Positions 1-8,361 of a stretch of DNA of 64,000 bases are shown one piece after another. The stretch's first letter is position 1, and each line of letters begins with the position of its first letter. The DNA is taken from assembly GCF_000263715.2 (NCBI RefSeq), contig NZ_CM001514.1:2900936-2964935 (forward strand), in the 5' to 3' direction. A program made the translations under genes and the position numbers. The notes under the pieces were generated by a model that searched no databases, was not told where the DNA came from, and saw only the letters and a program-made list of their open reading frames with translations. Source of the stretch: Pseudomonas synxantha BG33R. GTDB lineage: Bacteria; Pseudomonadota; Gammaproteobacteria; Pseudomonadales; Pseudomonadaceae.

Positions 1-18
1 TTGCTCGCGCCTACAAGA

Positions 19-900
19 TCAGGGCATCAATGTGGCGATCAGTGCCCGAATGGTCCCCGGCAATGCCTCCAGCTCGCGCACCAGAATGCTGCGCTCGCGA
101 ATCGCCCAAGGCTCGTCCAGCTTCACCGTCACCAACTGCATGGTGCGGCTGTGGCGCTGGGCGGCGGACTCGGGAATGATCCCGATGCCCACGCCGGCCT
201 CGACCATCCGGCAGATCGCCTCGAAGCTCGACACCTGGATGCGCAGCGACAACTGCTTGCCCAGGCGCTCGACATGTTCGCGCAGGAAACTCAGCAGCGT
301 GCTGCCTTCATGCAGGCCGATATGCTGGTAGGCGAGGGTTTGTTCGAGGGTGACCGAAGGCTGATCGGCCAAGGGATGCCCGACGGGCACCATCAGCACC
401 AATTCATCCGTACTGAAATGCAGAACTTGCAAACCCGCCGCTTCCACGGGGCCGGCAATAATGCCCATGTCGCTGGTGCCATCGAGTACGCCGCGCACGA
501 TGTCCCGAGACAGGCGCTCCTGCAGGTCGACGGTCACGCCTGGGCGCTGGGACAAAAAGCCCGCCAGCACTTCCGGCAAGAACTCGGTGACCGCCGTGGT
601 GTTGGCGAAGATGCGGATATGCCCGGCTGAATCCACGCCGTATTGGGTGAACTCGCTTTTCAGGTAATCCACCTGACGCATGATCAATCGCGCATGGTGC
701 AACAGGCGTTCGCCCGCCGGGGTGATCTCCACGCCACGACTGTCGCGGTACAGCAGGCGAGTATCGAGCTGACCTTCCAGGGCCTTGATCCGCGCACTGG
801 CGGCAGCCGGCGACAGAAACGCGCGCCTGGCGCCCTGGGTCAGGCTGGGGGATTCGGCGATATGGATAAACAGGCGCAGGTCGGCGAGATCAAAGTGCAT
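19..900 (-). CDS. itcR: LysR-family regulator of the itaconate operon (ItcR-like)
   Basis: A 293-residue LysR-type transcription factor. The N-terminal winged helix-turn-helix lies at about residues 3-62 (LADLRLF at the start, then a SPAAASARIKALE recognition helix), followed by a periplasmic-binding-protein-like effector domain. The ORF runs 37 codons further upstream, but the ATG at 900 has a GGGAG ribosome site six bases before it and gives the usual LysR N-terminus. It is divergent from the hydratase gene at 1032, with a TTC-N9-GAA palindrome in the gap. Gene order across 19-9641 matches the P. aeruginosa itaconate locus, whose LysR gene is known as ItcR; the name here rests on synteny. 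It probably activates the catabolic operon in response to itaconate or its CoA thioester (inference). Confidence 0.85.
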   Translation of the reverse strand: MHFDLADLRLFIHIAESPSLTQGARRAFLSPAAASARIKALEGQLDTRLLYRDSRGVEITPAGERLLHHARLIMRQVDYLKSEFTQYGVDSAGHIRIFANTTAVTEFLPEVLAGFLSQRPGVTVDLQERLSRDIVRGVLDGTSDMGIIAGPVEAAGLQVLHFSTDELVLMVPVGHPLADQPSVTLEQTLAYQHIGLHEGSTLLSFLREHVERLGKQLSLRIQVSSFEAICRMVEAGVGIGIIPESAAQRHSRTMQLVTVKLDEPWAIRERSILVRELEALPGTIRALIATLMP

Positions 901-925
901 GCAAGACTCCCGGTACAGGGTGGCG

Positions 926-972
926 GCGTTCAGCATAACCGAACGCTGGTTTATTAAAATGCAAATTCTCAG
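926..972 (+). promoter_or_regulatory. LysR-type operator and promoter of the itaconate operon
   Basis: In the divergent itcR/ich gap there is an inverted repeat GCGTTC-N9-GAACGC (926-946) with a T-N11-A core, the classical LysR box. An AT-rich promoter-like stretch follows to 972. A block with the same arms, spacing and downstream sequence lies at 6480-6526 before the TRAP genes: 24 of 32 bases from the right arm onward are identical by eye. This block lies 60 bases before the hydratase start. That ItcR binds here is inference. Confidence 0.6.
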
Positions 973-1031
973 AACGGGCAGTCCCTTGCATGATCGGCAG
1001 CAGACACCCACTGCCTGAGGATCTGCACCCG

Positions 1032-1850
1032 ATGAGCGCCACTGATTGGATCGGCCGAAGCGAGACCGCCCACGACCACCTGAGCCATAACCTGCTCAAG
1101 CGCATCGCCGCCACGTTCGGTGAAGGGGTGCCTGCCGACGGTGCAGCCGTACCCGCATTGTGGCAATGGTGCTTTTTCCAGGACCCGCTGCCGGAGTCGG
1201 CCCTGGGCAGCGATGGCCACCCGGCGCGCGGCGGGTTCCTGCCACCGGCCGATAACCGTAATCGCATGTGGGCCGGTGGGCGTATCGAGTTTGTGCACCC
1301 GCTGCGGGCCGGCGAGGCGGCGACCCGCGTGTCTACCATCACTCAGGTCGAAGAAAAGACCGGTCGCACCGGTTCGCTGTTGTTTGTCACGGTGCGCCAC
1401 GACTATTCCCAGGCCGGGCGCCTGGCGATCCGCGAGGAACAGGACATCGTCTATCGCGAGCCCACGCCGCCCAAACCCGGCAGCGGCGATGTTCTGGTTC
1501 GGGGCGAATGGACAGAAGCGGTGGAACCGACACCAACCCTGCTGTTCCGCTACAGCGCCGTGACCTTCAACGGCCACCGCATCCATTACGACTATCCCTA
1601 TGTCACCGCCACTGAAGGCTACAGCGGCTTGGTGGTGCATGGCCCACTGATCGCCACCTTGAGCCTGCGTGCGTTCTGCCGGGCGCACCCTGAAGCCACG
1701 CTGCGCCGTTTCATCTATCGCGGCGTGCGCCCGTTGATTGCACCGCAGCCGTTTGAAGTAGGCGGGCGCATCAGCGCAACCGGCGTCGCAGAACTTTGGG
1801 CTGGCAACGCTGAAGGTCTGGCGCAGACCGCCCAGGTGCATTTCGAATAA
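1032..1850 (+). CDS. ich: Itaconyl-CoA hydratase (MaoC/HTD2-like hot-dog dehydratase)
   Basis: A 272-residue protein of the FAS1/HTD2/MaoC double hot-dog dehydratase family (mesaconyl-C4-CoA hydratase type). The C-terminal half has the expected IHYDYPY stretch followed by SGLVVHGPL, which carry the hydratase Asp/His region. The ATG at 1032 is chosen over the upstream ATG at 990 because GAGGA precedes it and the protein then begins with the family's usual MSATDWIGR-like start. In P. aeruginosa the homologous gene is ich, which hydrates itaconyl-CoA to citramalyl-CoA. It is the first gene of the operon, 28 bases before the acyl-CoA dehydrogenase. Function is assigned from family plus synteny. 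Confidence 0.85.
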   Translation: MSATDWIGRSETAHDHLSHNLLKRIAATFGEGVPADGAAVPALWQWCFFQDPLPESALGSDGHPARGGFLPPADNRNRMWAGGRIEFVHPLRAGEAATRVSTITQVEEKTGRTGSLLFVTVRHDYSQAGRLAIREEQDIVYREPTPPKPGSGDVLVRGEWTEAVEPTPTLLFRYSAVTFNGHRIHYDYPYVTATEGYSGLVVHGPLIATLSLRAFCRAHPEATLRRFIYRGVRPLIAPQPFEVGGRISATGVAELWAGNAEGLAQTAQVHFE

Positions 1851-1878
1851 CCCAAGAACAACAGGCGGAGAGCCGCGC

Positions 1879-3042
1879 ATGAACCCCAATGACAACGAAG
1901 AACTCAATGCTATCCGCGAAGGCGTGCGCGCCTTGTGCGCCGAGTTCGATGCCGCCTACTGGCGCAAGATCGACGAAGACAAAGGCTTCCCCGAAGCCTT
2001 CGTCAAGGCCCTGACCGCTGCCGGCTGGCTGTCGGCAATGATCCCCGAAGAGTACGGCGGTTCCGGCCTGGGCCTGGCCGAAGCGTCGGTGATCCTCGAA
2101 GAGGTCAACCGTTGCGGCGGTAACTCCGGCACCGTGCATGGCCAGATGTACAACATGTTCACCCTGTTGCGTCACGGCAGCGCGGCGCAAAAGCGCTTCT
2201 ACCTGCCCAAGCTCGCCAGCGGTGAACTGCGCTTGCAATCAATGGGCGTCACCGAGCCCACCACGGGCACTGACACCACCAAGATCAAGACCACTGCGAT
2301 CAAACGCGGCGACAAGTACGTGATCAACGGTCAGAAAGTCTGGATCTCTCGAGTGCAGCATTCCGACCTGATGATCCTGCTGGCGCGCACTACGCCCCTG
2401 GCCGAGGTGAAGAAAAAGTCCGAAGGCATGTCGATCTTCCTGGTCGACCTGCGCGAGGCCATCGGTAACGGCCTGACCGTGCAGCCCATCGCCAATATGG
2501 TCAACCATGAGACCAACGAGCTGTTCTTCGACAACCTGGAACTGCCGGCCGACAGCCTCATTGGCGAAGAGGGCAAGGGCTTCAAATACATCCTCGATGG
2601 CCTCAATGCCGAGCGCACCCTGATCGCCGCCGAGTGCATCGGCGACGGCCGCTGGTTTATCGAAAAGGCCAGCGTCTATGCCCGCGACCGCGTGGTATTT
2701 GGCCGGCCCATCGGGCAGAACCAGGGCGTGCAATTCCCGATTGCCGAAGCGCATATCGAGATCGAAGCGGCTGACCTGATGCGCTGGCGTGCCTGTGAGG
2801 AATACGACAGCGGCAAGAACGCCGGCGCCAGCGCCAATATGGCCAAGTACCTGGCGGCCAAGGCGTCGTGGGAAGCAGCCAACGCTTGCCTGCAAACCCA
2901 CGGTGGCTTTGGTTTTGCCTGCGAATACGACGTGGAACGCAAATTCCGCGAGACGCGCTTGTACCAGGTGGCGCCGATTTCTACCAACCTGATCCTGTCC
3001 TACGTGGCCGAGCATCTGCTCGAACTGCCACGCAGTTTCTGA
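1879..3042 (+). CDS. Acyl-CoA dehydrogenase in the itaconate operon
   Basis: A full-length 387-residue FAD-dependent acyl-CoA dehydrogenase. It shows the N-terminal helical domain, the middle beta-domain with GVTEPTTGTDTTKIKT (FAD/acyl contact), and a C-terminal domain with QNQGVQFPIAEAHIEIEAA and the FAD-binding CLQTHGGFGFACEYDVER. ATG at 1879 follows a GGCGGAGAG ribosome site. It sits between the hydratase and PrpD-like genes with gaps of 28 and 10 bases, so it is almost certainly co-transcribed. The known three-step itaconate route (CoA transfer, hydration, lyase) needs no dehydrogenase. It may let related C5 diacids such as methylsuccinate enter the pathway; that is inference. Confidence 0.88.
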   Translation: MNPNDNEELNAIREGVRALCAEFDAAYWRKIDEDKGFPEAFVKALTAAGWLSAMIPEEYGGSGLGLAEASVILEEVNRCGGNSGTVHGQMYNMFTLLRHGSAAQKRFYLPKLASGELRLQSMGVTEPTTGTDTTKIKTTAIKRGDKYVINGQKVWISRVQHSDLMILLARTTPLAEVKKKSEGMSIFLVDLREAIGNGLTVQPIANMVNHETNELFFDNLELPADSLIGEEGKGFKYILDGLNAERTLIAAECIGDGRWFIEKASVYARDRVVFGRPIGQNQGVQFPIAEAHIEIEAADLMRWRACEEYDSGKNAGASANMAKYLAAKASWEAANACLQTHGGFGFACEYDVERKFRETRLYQVAPISTNLILSYVAEHLLELPRSF

Positions 3043-3052
3043 GGGCCTGAGC

Positions 3053-4402
3053 ATGCGTCATACCCAAGCCCTGTGCCAATTCCTCGCTGATCTGACCTAC
3101 TCGCAGTTGCCCGAGCACGTACTGGATCGCATCGAGGAGCTGTATCTGGATTGGCTCGCCTCGGCGCTGGCCAGCCAGGGCGCACACCCGATTCCCCTGT
3201 TCGAGCGCTATGCGCAGACGATGGGGCCCGGCAGCGGCCCGGCCCAGGTGATCGTCAGCGGCGCCAGCAGCAGCGCGTATTTTGCGGCACTGGTCAACGC
3301 GGCATCGTCGCACCTGGTGGAGCAGGATGACCTGCACAACAGTTCGGTGCTGCACCCGGCCACGGTGGTGTTTCCCGCCGCGCTGGCGGCCGCCCAGGAC
3401 CTGGGCAAATCGGGTCGCGATCTGTTGCTGGCTGCGGTGGCCGGTTATGAAGCCGGGATTCGCATCGGCGAGTTCCTGGGCCGCTCGCACTACCGCATCT
3501 TCCACACCACGGCCACCGTCGGCACCCTGGCGGCGGCGGTCGCCGTGGGCAAATTGCTCGACTTCAACCAGGAACAGTTCATCAACCTGCTCGGCAGTGC
3601 CGGCACTCAAGCGGCAGGGCTGTGGGAGTTCTTGCGCGATGCCGCCGACTCCAAGCAACTGCACACGGCCAAAGCCGCAGCGGATGGCTTGCTGGCGGCT
3701 TACCTGACAGCCGATGGATTGACCGGTGCGCGCAATATCCTTGAAGGCGATCAAGGCTTGGCGGCGGGCATGTCGAGTGATTCAGAACCGAGCAAGTTGT
3801 CGGCTGACTTGGGGAGCCGCTGGGCGCTGGTGGAAACTTCGTTCAAGTTCCACGCTTCCTGCCGCCACACCCATCCCGCTGCGGATGCGCTACTGGACGT
3901 GATGCAGCGTGAAGGCTTGAGCGCGGCGCAGATCTGCCGAGTGGAAACCCGCGTGCATCAAGGCGCAATCGATGTGCTTGGCCGGGTGACGGTGCCGACC
4001 ACCGTGCACCAGGCCAAATTCTCCATGGGCACCGTGCTTGGCCTGATCGCGGTGCATGGCGAAGCCGGGTTGCCCGAGTTCCATGAACTGGCGTTGACCG
4101 ACCCTGCGGTCGCGGCCTTTCGCGACAAGGTCAGCATGACCCTCGATCCCGAGGTCGATAGCGCCTATCCGCAACGCTGGCTGGGCCGCGTCACCGTCAC
4201 CACCACCGATGGCCGCACGCTGCACGGCGCCATCGACGAGCCCAAGGGCGACCCGGGCAACACCCTGAGCCGCGCCGAACTGGCGGATAAGTTCCAACGC
4301 CTGACTCACTTCAGCGGCGCCCGTACCTCCGCCCAGGCCAGTGGCCTGATCGAGCAGGTATGGAACCTGCGTAACACCGTGTCCATGGCCCATTGGCTTT
4401 GA
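3053..4402 (+). CDS. MmgE/PrpD family protein (2-methylcitrate dehydratase / cis-aconitate decarboxylase fold)
   Basis: A 449-residue protein of normal length for the MmgE/PrpD family. The all-helical large domain contains LDWLASALAS near the N-terminus and VEQDDLHNSSVLHPA at about residues 93-107, the equivalent of the family's active-site DD..H region. A smaller C-terminal lid domain has TSFKFHASCRHTHPA. It overlaps nothing and starts 10 bases after the acyl-CoA dehydrogenase. The family includes 2-methylcitrate dehydratase and, in eukaryotes, cis-aconitate decarboxylase, which makes itaconate. Its presence in an itaconate-degradation operon is conserved in P. aeruginosa, but I know of no assigned reaction. 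It could act on a related tricarboxylate or C5 acid. Confidence 0.85.
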   Translation: MRHTQALCQFLADLTYSQLPEHVLDRIEELYLDWLASALASQGAHPIPLFERYAQTMGPGSGPAQVIVSGASSSAYFAALVNAASSHLVEQDDLHNSSVLHPATVVFPAALAAAQDLGKSGRDLLLAAVAGYEAGIRIGEFLGRSHYRIFHTTATVGTLAAAVAVGKLLDFNQEQFINLLGSAGTQAAGLWEFLRDAADSKQLHTAKAAADGLLAAYLTADGLTGARNILEGDQGLAAGMSSDSEPSKLSADLGSRWALVETSFKFHASCRHTHPAADALLDVMQREGLSAAQICRVETRVHQGAIDVLGRVTVPTTVHQAKFSMGTVLGLIAVHGEAGLPEFHELALTDPAVAAFRDKVSMTLDPEVDSAYPQRWLGRVTVTTTDGRTLHGAIDEPKGDPGNTLSRAELADKFQRLTHFSGARTSAQASGLIEQVWNLRNTVSMAHWL

Positions 4403-4412
4403 GGAATTTGTC

Positions 4413-5606
4413 ATGAGTAATCAACGACCGCTGGACGGCATCACGATTGTCAGCCTGGAACACGCGATTGCCGCGCCATTCTGTACCCGCCAATTGGCCG
4501 ATCTTGGCGCCCGCGTGATCAAGGTCGAGCGCCCCGGTGCCGGTGACTTTGCCCGGGGCTATGACGAACGCGTGCGCGGCCTGGCATCGCATTTCGTCTG
4601 GACCAACCGTTCAAAGGAAAGCCTGACCCTGGACCTCAAGCAGAACGAGGCGGGCGCCATCCTTGAAGCGCTGCTGGCCGATGCCGATGTGCTGGTGCAA
4701 AACCTTGCACCCGGCGCGGCGGCGCGCATGGGCTTGTCGTTCGAGGCACTGCATCAACGTTTTCCAAGGCTGATCGTCTGCGATATTTCCGGCTATGGCG
4801 AAGGCGGGCCCTACGAGAAAAAGAAAGCCTACGACCTGCTGATCCAGAGCGAAGGCGGCTTCCTGTCGGTGACTGGCGGCCCGGGTGATGAGCAGATGGC
4901 CAAGGCCGGTTGCTCCATCGCGGATATCTCCGCGGGCATGTACGCCTACAGCGGCATTCTTTCGGCGTTGCTGCTGCGGGGCACAACCGGCAAGGGCAGC
5001 CGTATCGATGTGAGCATGTTGGAAAGCCTGGTGGAGTGGATGGGCTACCCGATGTATTACGCCTTCGACGGCGCGCCGCCGCCCCCGCGTGCGGGCGCGG
5101 CACATTCAACGATTTACCCCTATGGGCCGTTTCCCACCGGTGATGGCGGCACGGTGATGCTCGGGTTGCAGAATGAGCGCGAGTGGGCGGCGTTCTGCGA
5201 CAAGGTACTGCTCACTCCAGCGCTGGCGACGGACGAACGTTTCAGCGCCAACTTCAAGCGTTCGGCCAACCGCGAGGCGCTGCGCCAGATTATCGTGGAC
5301 AGTTTTGCCCGGTTGGACGCCGAGGCGGTGATTCAGCGTCTGGAGGATGCGCAGATCGCCAGCGCGCGGGTCAACGATATGCAAGGCGTATGGGCCCACC
5401 CTCAACTCAAGGCCCGCGACAGTTGGCGTGAAGTCGACAGCCCGGCCGGGCCGTTGCCCTCGCTGCTGCCACCGGCGCGTAACGCCGCGTTTACCCCGCG
5501 CATGGATGGTGTGCCGGCGCTGGGGCAACACAGCCAGGGCATTCTCGACCAGCTGGGTTATTCCGGTGAAGCCATCGACAGCCTGCGTGCGCGCGGCGTT
5601 ATCTGA
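4413..5606 (+). CDS. ict: Itaconate CoA-transferase (class III, CaiB/BaiF family)
   Basis: A 397-residue class III CoA-transferase. The N-terminus has LDGITIVSLEHAIAAPFCTRQLADLGARV-type nucleotide-fold residues and VIKVERPGAGDFARGYD (about 35-51). The catalytic aspartate that carries the acyl anhydride is expected in AYDLLIQSEGG (Asp141), and LLRGTTGKGSRIDVSMLES follows. It transfers CoA from succinyl-CoA to itaconate, the first step of the pathway. Only 10 bases separate it from the PrpD-like gene, and 14 bases separate it from the lyase. Synteny with the P. aeruginosa ict gene supports the substrate. Confidence 0.88.
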   Translation: MSNQRPLDGITIVSLEHAIAAPFCTRQLADLGARVIKVERPGAGDFARGYDERVRGLASHFVWTNRSKESLTLDLKQNEAGAILEALLADADVLVQNLAPGAAARMGLSFEALHQRFPRLIVCDISGYGEGGPYEKKKAYDLLIQSEGGFLSVTGGPGDEQMAKAGCSIADISAGMYAYSGILSALLLRGTTGKGSRIDVSMLESLVEWMGYPMYYAFDGAPPPPRAGAAHSTIYPYGPFPTGDGGTVMLGLQNEREWAAFCDKVLLTPALATDERFSANFKRSANREALRQIIVDSFARLDAEAVIQRLEDAQIASARVNDMQGVWAHPQLKARDSWREVDSPAGPLPSLLPPARNAAFTPRMDGVPALGQHSQGILDQLGYSGEAIDSLRARGVI

Positions 5607-5620
5607 TCAGGAAGTGTGCG

Positions 5621-6436
5621 ATGCCAAAGCCCTTAGTACGTTCAGCATTGTTTGTGCCGGGCAGCCGCCCGGAGCGGTTCGCCAAAGCCTTGGCCAGCGG
5701 CGCCGACGCAGTGATTGTGGATTTTGAAGACGCCGTGGAAGAGCCGCTCAAGCGCCAGGCCCGGGGCAACCTGGGGATGTTCCTGCAGGCCCACCCCGAG
5801 GCCCAGGTGTGGGTGCGCATCAATGCGCCGGAACACGTCGAGCATTTTGAGGATGTGGCGTTCTGCAAGGCTCATGCAAATGTCGCGGGAGTGCTGCTAC
5901 CCAAGGTCGAGAGCGCAGCCCAGGTCGCCGTAGTGGCTGCCACCGGCAAACCCATCTGGCCGATCATCGAAAGCGCTCGCGGCTTGTTGGCGGTGGCCGA
6001 GATTGCCCATGCTCCGCTGGTGGAGCGGCTGTCGTTCGGTGGCTTGGACCTGGCCCTGGATCTGAACCTGAGCAGTCATTCCCGCGCTGCTGAGTTTGCC
6101 CTCGACCAGGCGCGCCTGTCACTGATCGTGCATTCCCGCGCCGCCGACCTGGTGGCACCGCTGGACGGCGTACATCCGGCCATCGACGACCCAGAGGGCC
6201 TGCGCAGTTCGATCCGGCACGCCTATGAAATGGGTTTTGCCGGGGCGTTGTGTATCCATCCCAAGCAGGTTCCGGTGATTCATCAGGCTTTGGCGCCCAG
6301 CGCCGAAGAACTGGCCTGGGCCAAGCGGGTAGTGGAGGCGAGTGCCCATGGGGCAGGGGCCTATCAGATTGATGGGCAGATGGTGGATGCGCCGGTGTTG
6401 CTGCGGGCACAAAGACTGCTGGCTGCCCAACCCTGA
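5621..6436 (+). CDS. ccl: (S)-citramalyl-CoA lyase (HpcH/HpaI/CitE family)
   Basis: A 271-residue TIM-barrel lyase of the CitE-like family. Visible motifs are SALFVPGSRPERF (residues 8-20), VDFEDAVEE (33-41, metal and substrate region), LPKVES, IIESARGL with the metal-binding Glu, and SFGGLDLALDL. GFAGALCIHPKQV is the usual C-terminal barrel motif. It cleaves citramalyl-CoA to acetyl-CoA and pyruvate, the last step of itaconate breakdown, and is the third core gene of the ict-ich-ccl set. The gene ends the enzyme block; a 146-base gap with its own operator-like block precedes the TRAP genes. Confidence 0.88.
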   Translation: MPKPLVRSALFVPGSRPERFAKALASGADAVIVDFEDAVEEPLKRQARGNLGMFLQAHPEAQVWVRINAPEHVEHFEDVAFCKAHANVAGVLLPKVESAAQVAVVAATGKPIWPIIESARGLLAVAEIAHAPLVERLSFGGLDLALDLNLSSHSRAAEFALDQARLSLIVHSRAADLVAPLDGVHPAIDDPEGLRSSIRHAYEMGFAGALCIHPKQVPVIHQALAPSAEELAWAKRVVEASAHGAGAYQIDGQMVDAPVLLRAQRLLAAQP

Positions 6437-6479
6437 CTGGATAAGCCTTCCCACAGGATCGACATGTTCCTTGAGGTTG

Positions 6480-6526
6480 GTGTTCGGCCAGGCCGAACGC
6501 AGGTATCTAAAATTCGAAATTCTCAA
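6480..6526 (+). promoter_or_regulatory. Second LysR-type operator/promoter, before the TRAP transporter
   Basis: Contains GTGTTC-N9-GAACGC (TTC-N9-GAA core at 6483-6497). The AT-rich stretch that follows matches the one at 941-972 (ich promoter) at 24 of 32 positions by eye. It ends 57 bases before dctP, almost the same distance as the first block lies from ich. The two catabolic sub-operons therefore look co-regulated by the same LysR protein. Confidence 0.6.
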
Positions 6527-6576
6527 TATGCAGCACATCAGGCACTTTGCCTTACAACACAACAATAAGAAGGTGA

Positions 6577-7566
<990 letters not shown>

Positions 7567-7587
7567 TCCCAGGGCGTACTGAGGTCC

Positions 7588-7680
7588 AATGTGGGAGGCG
7601 GCTTGCTCCCAATAGCGGTGGATCAGAGACAGACCTGCAAGCTGACACACTGCTATCGGGAGCAAGCCCCCTCCCACATT
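7588..7680. repeat. REPIN-type inverted REP pair between dctP and dctQ
   Basis: Starts AATGTGGGAGGCGGCTTGCT and ends with the inverted counterpart AGCAAGCCCCCTCCCACATT. About 50 bases lie between the two palindromic REPs. It lies inside the TRAP operon and may form a long hairpin in the mRNA that alters the dctP:dctQM ratio (inference). Confidence 0.85.
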
Positions 7681-7728
7681 TCGGGCAAGTTCCACCCTGG
7701 TATTTCATTTGCCTCGCGAGGTTTTGCC

Positions 7729-8361
7729 ATGCAAACGCTAAGGCGCGTCTGGGAGCACCTGGAGGAAGGCTTTATTGCCTTCCTGCTGGCCGCCATGACC
7801 CTGGTGACATTCGTCTACGTCATGCTCAATAACATCTACACCCTGTTCTTTGCCCTGGCGGATAAATGGGCCTGGAGCAGTCATTTCTTCAATGCCCTGG
7901 GCGACACCACCATGACCTGGGCCCAGGACATGACCTGGAGCGTGGCGCTGACCAAGGCCATGTTCGGCTGGTTGATTTTCTTCGGCATTTCCTACGGTGT
8001 GCGCACTGCCGGCCATTTGGGCGTGGACGCGTTGGTCAGGTTGACCAAACGCCCGGTACAACGCCTGCTCGGGATGCTCGCCTGCCTGTGCTGCCTGGCC
8101 TACGCCGGCCTGTTCATGGTCGCCAGCTACAAGTGGGTGAGTGCGGTAATGACCGCGCATATCGGTGCCGAGGACCTTGACCAGTTCGGTATCGACGTCG
8201 GTGACATCGTGGTGATCGTGCCCATCGGTTTTGCCCTGGTATTGATTCGCTACCTGGAAATTTTCTACCGCATCTTTACCCACCGTCAGGTCGGGTTGGG
8301 GTTGGCCGACGAGGCCGGGGAGGCCAGCAAGTTGGCCGGCAGCCATGAGGAGCGTCACTGA
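7729..8361 (+). CDS. dctQ: TRAP transporter small permease subunit (DctQ)
   Basis: A 210-residue integral membrane protein with four hydrophobic helices: about 16-40, 75-95, 110-130 and 150-170. The N-terminus, MQTLRRVWEHLEEGF then AFLLAAMTLVTFVYVMLNN, is typical of DctQ. The signature VRTAGHLGVDALVRL lies between helices 2 and 3. The open frame extends upstream to 7591 through the REPIN; the ATG at 7729 is chosen because it begins the conserved sequence. The stop codon overlaps the start of dctM (TGATG), so translation is coupled. Confidence 0.9.
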   Translation: MQTLRRVWEHLEEGFIAFLLAAMTLVTFVYVMLNNIYTLFFALADKWAWSSHFFNALGDTTMTWAQDMTWSVALTKAMFGWLIFFGISYGVRTAGHLGVDALVRLTKRPVQRLLGMLACLCCLAYAGLFMVASYKWVSAVMTAHIGAEDLDQFGIDVGDIVVIVPIGFALVLIRYLEIFYRIFTHRQVGLGLADEAGEASKLAGSHEERH

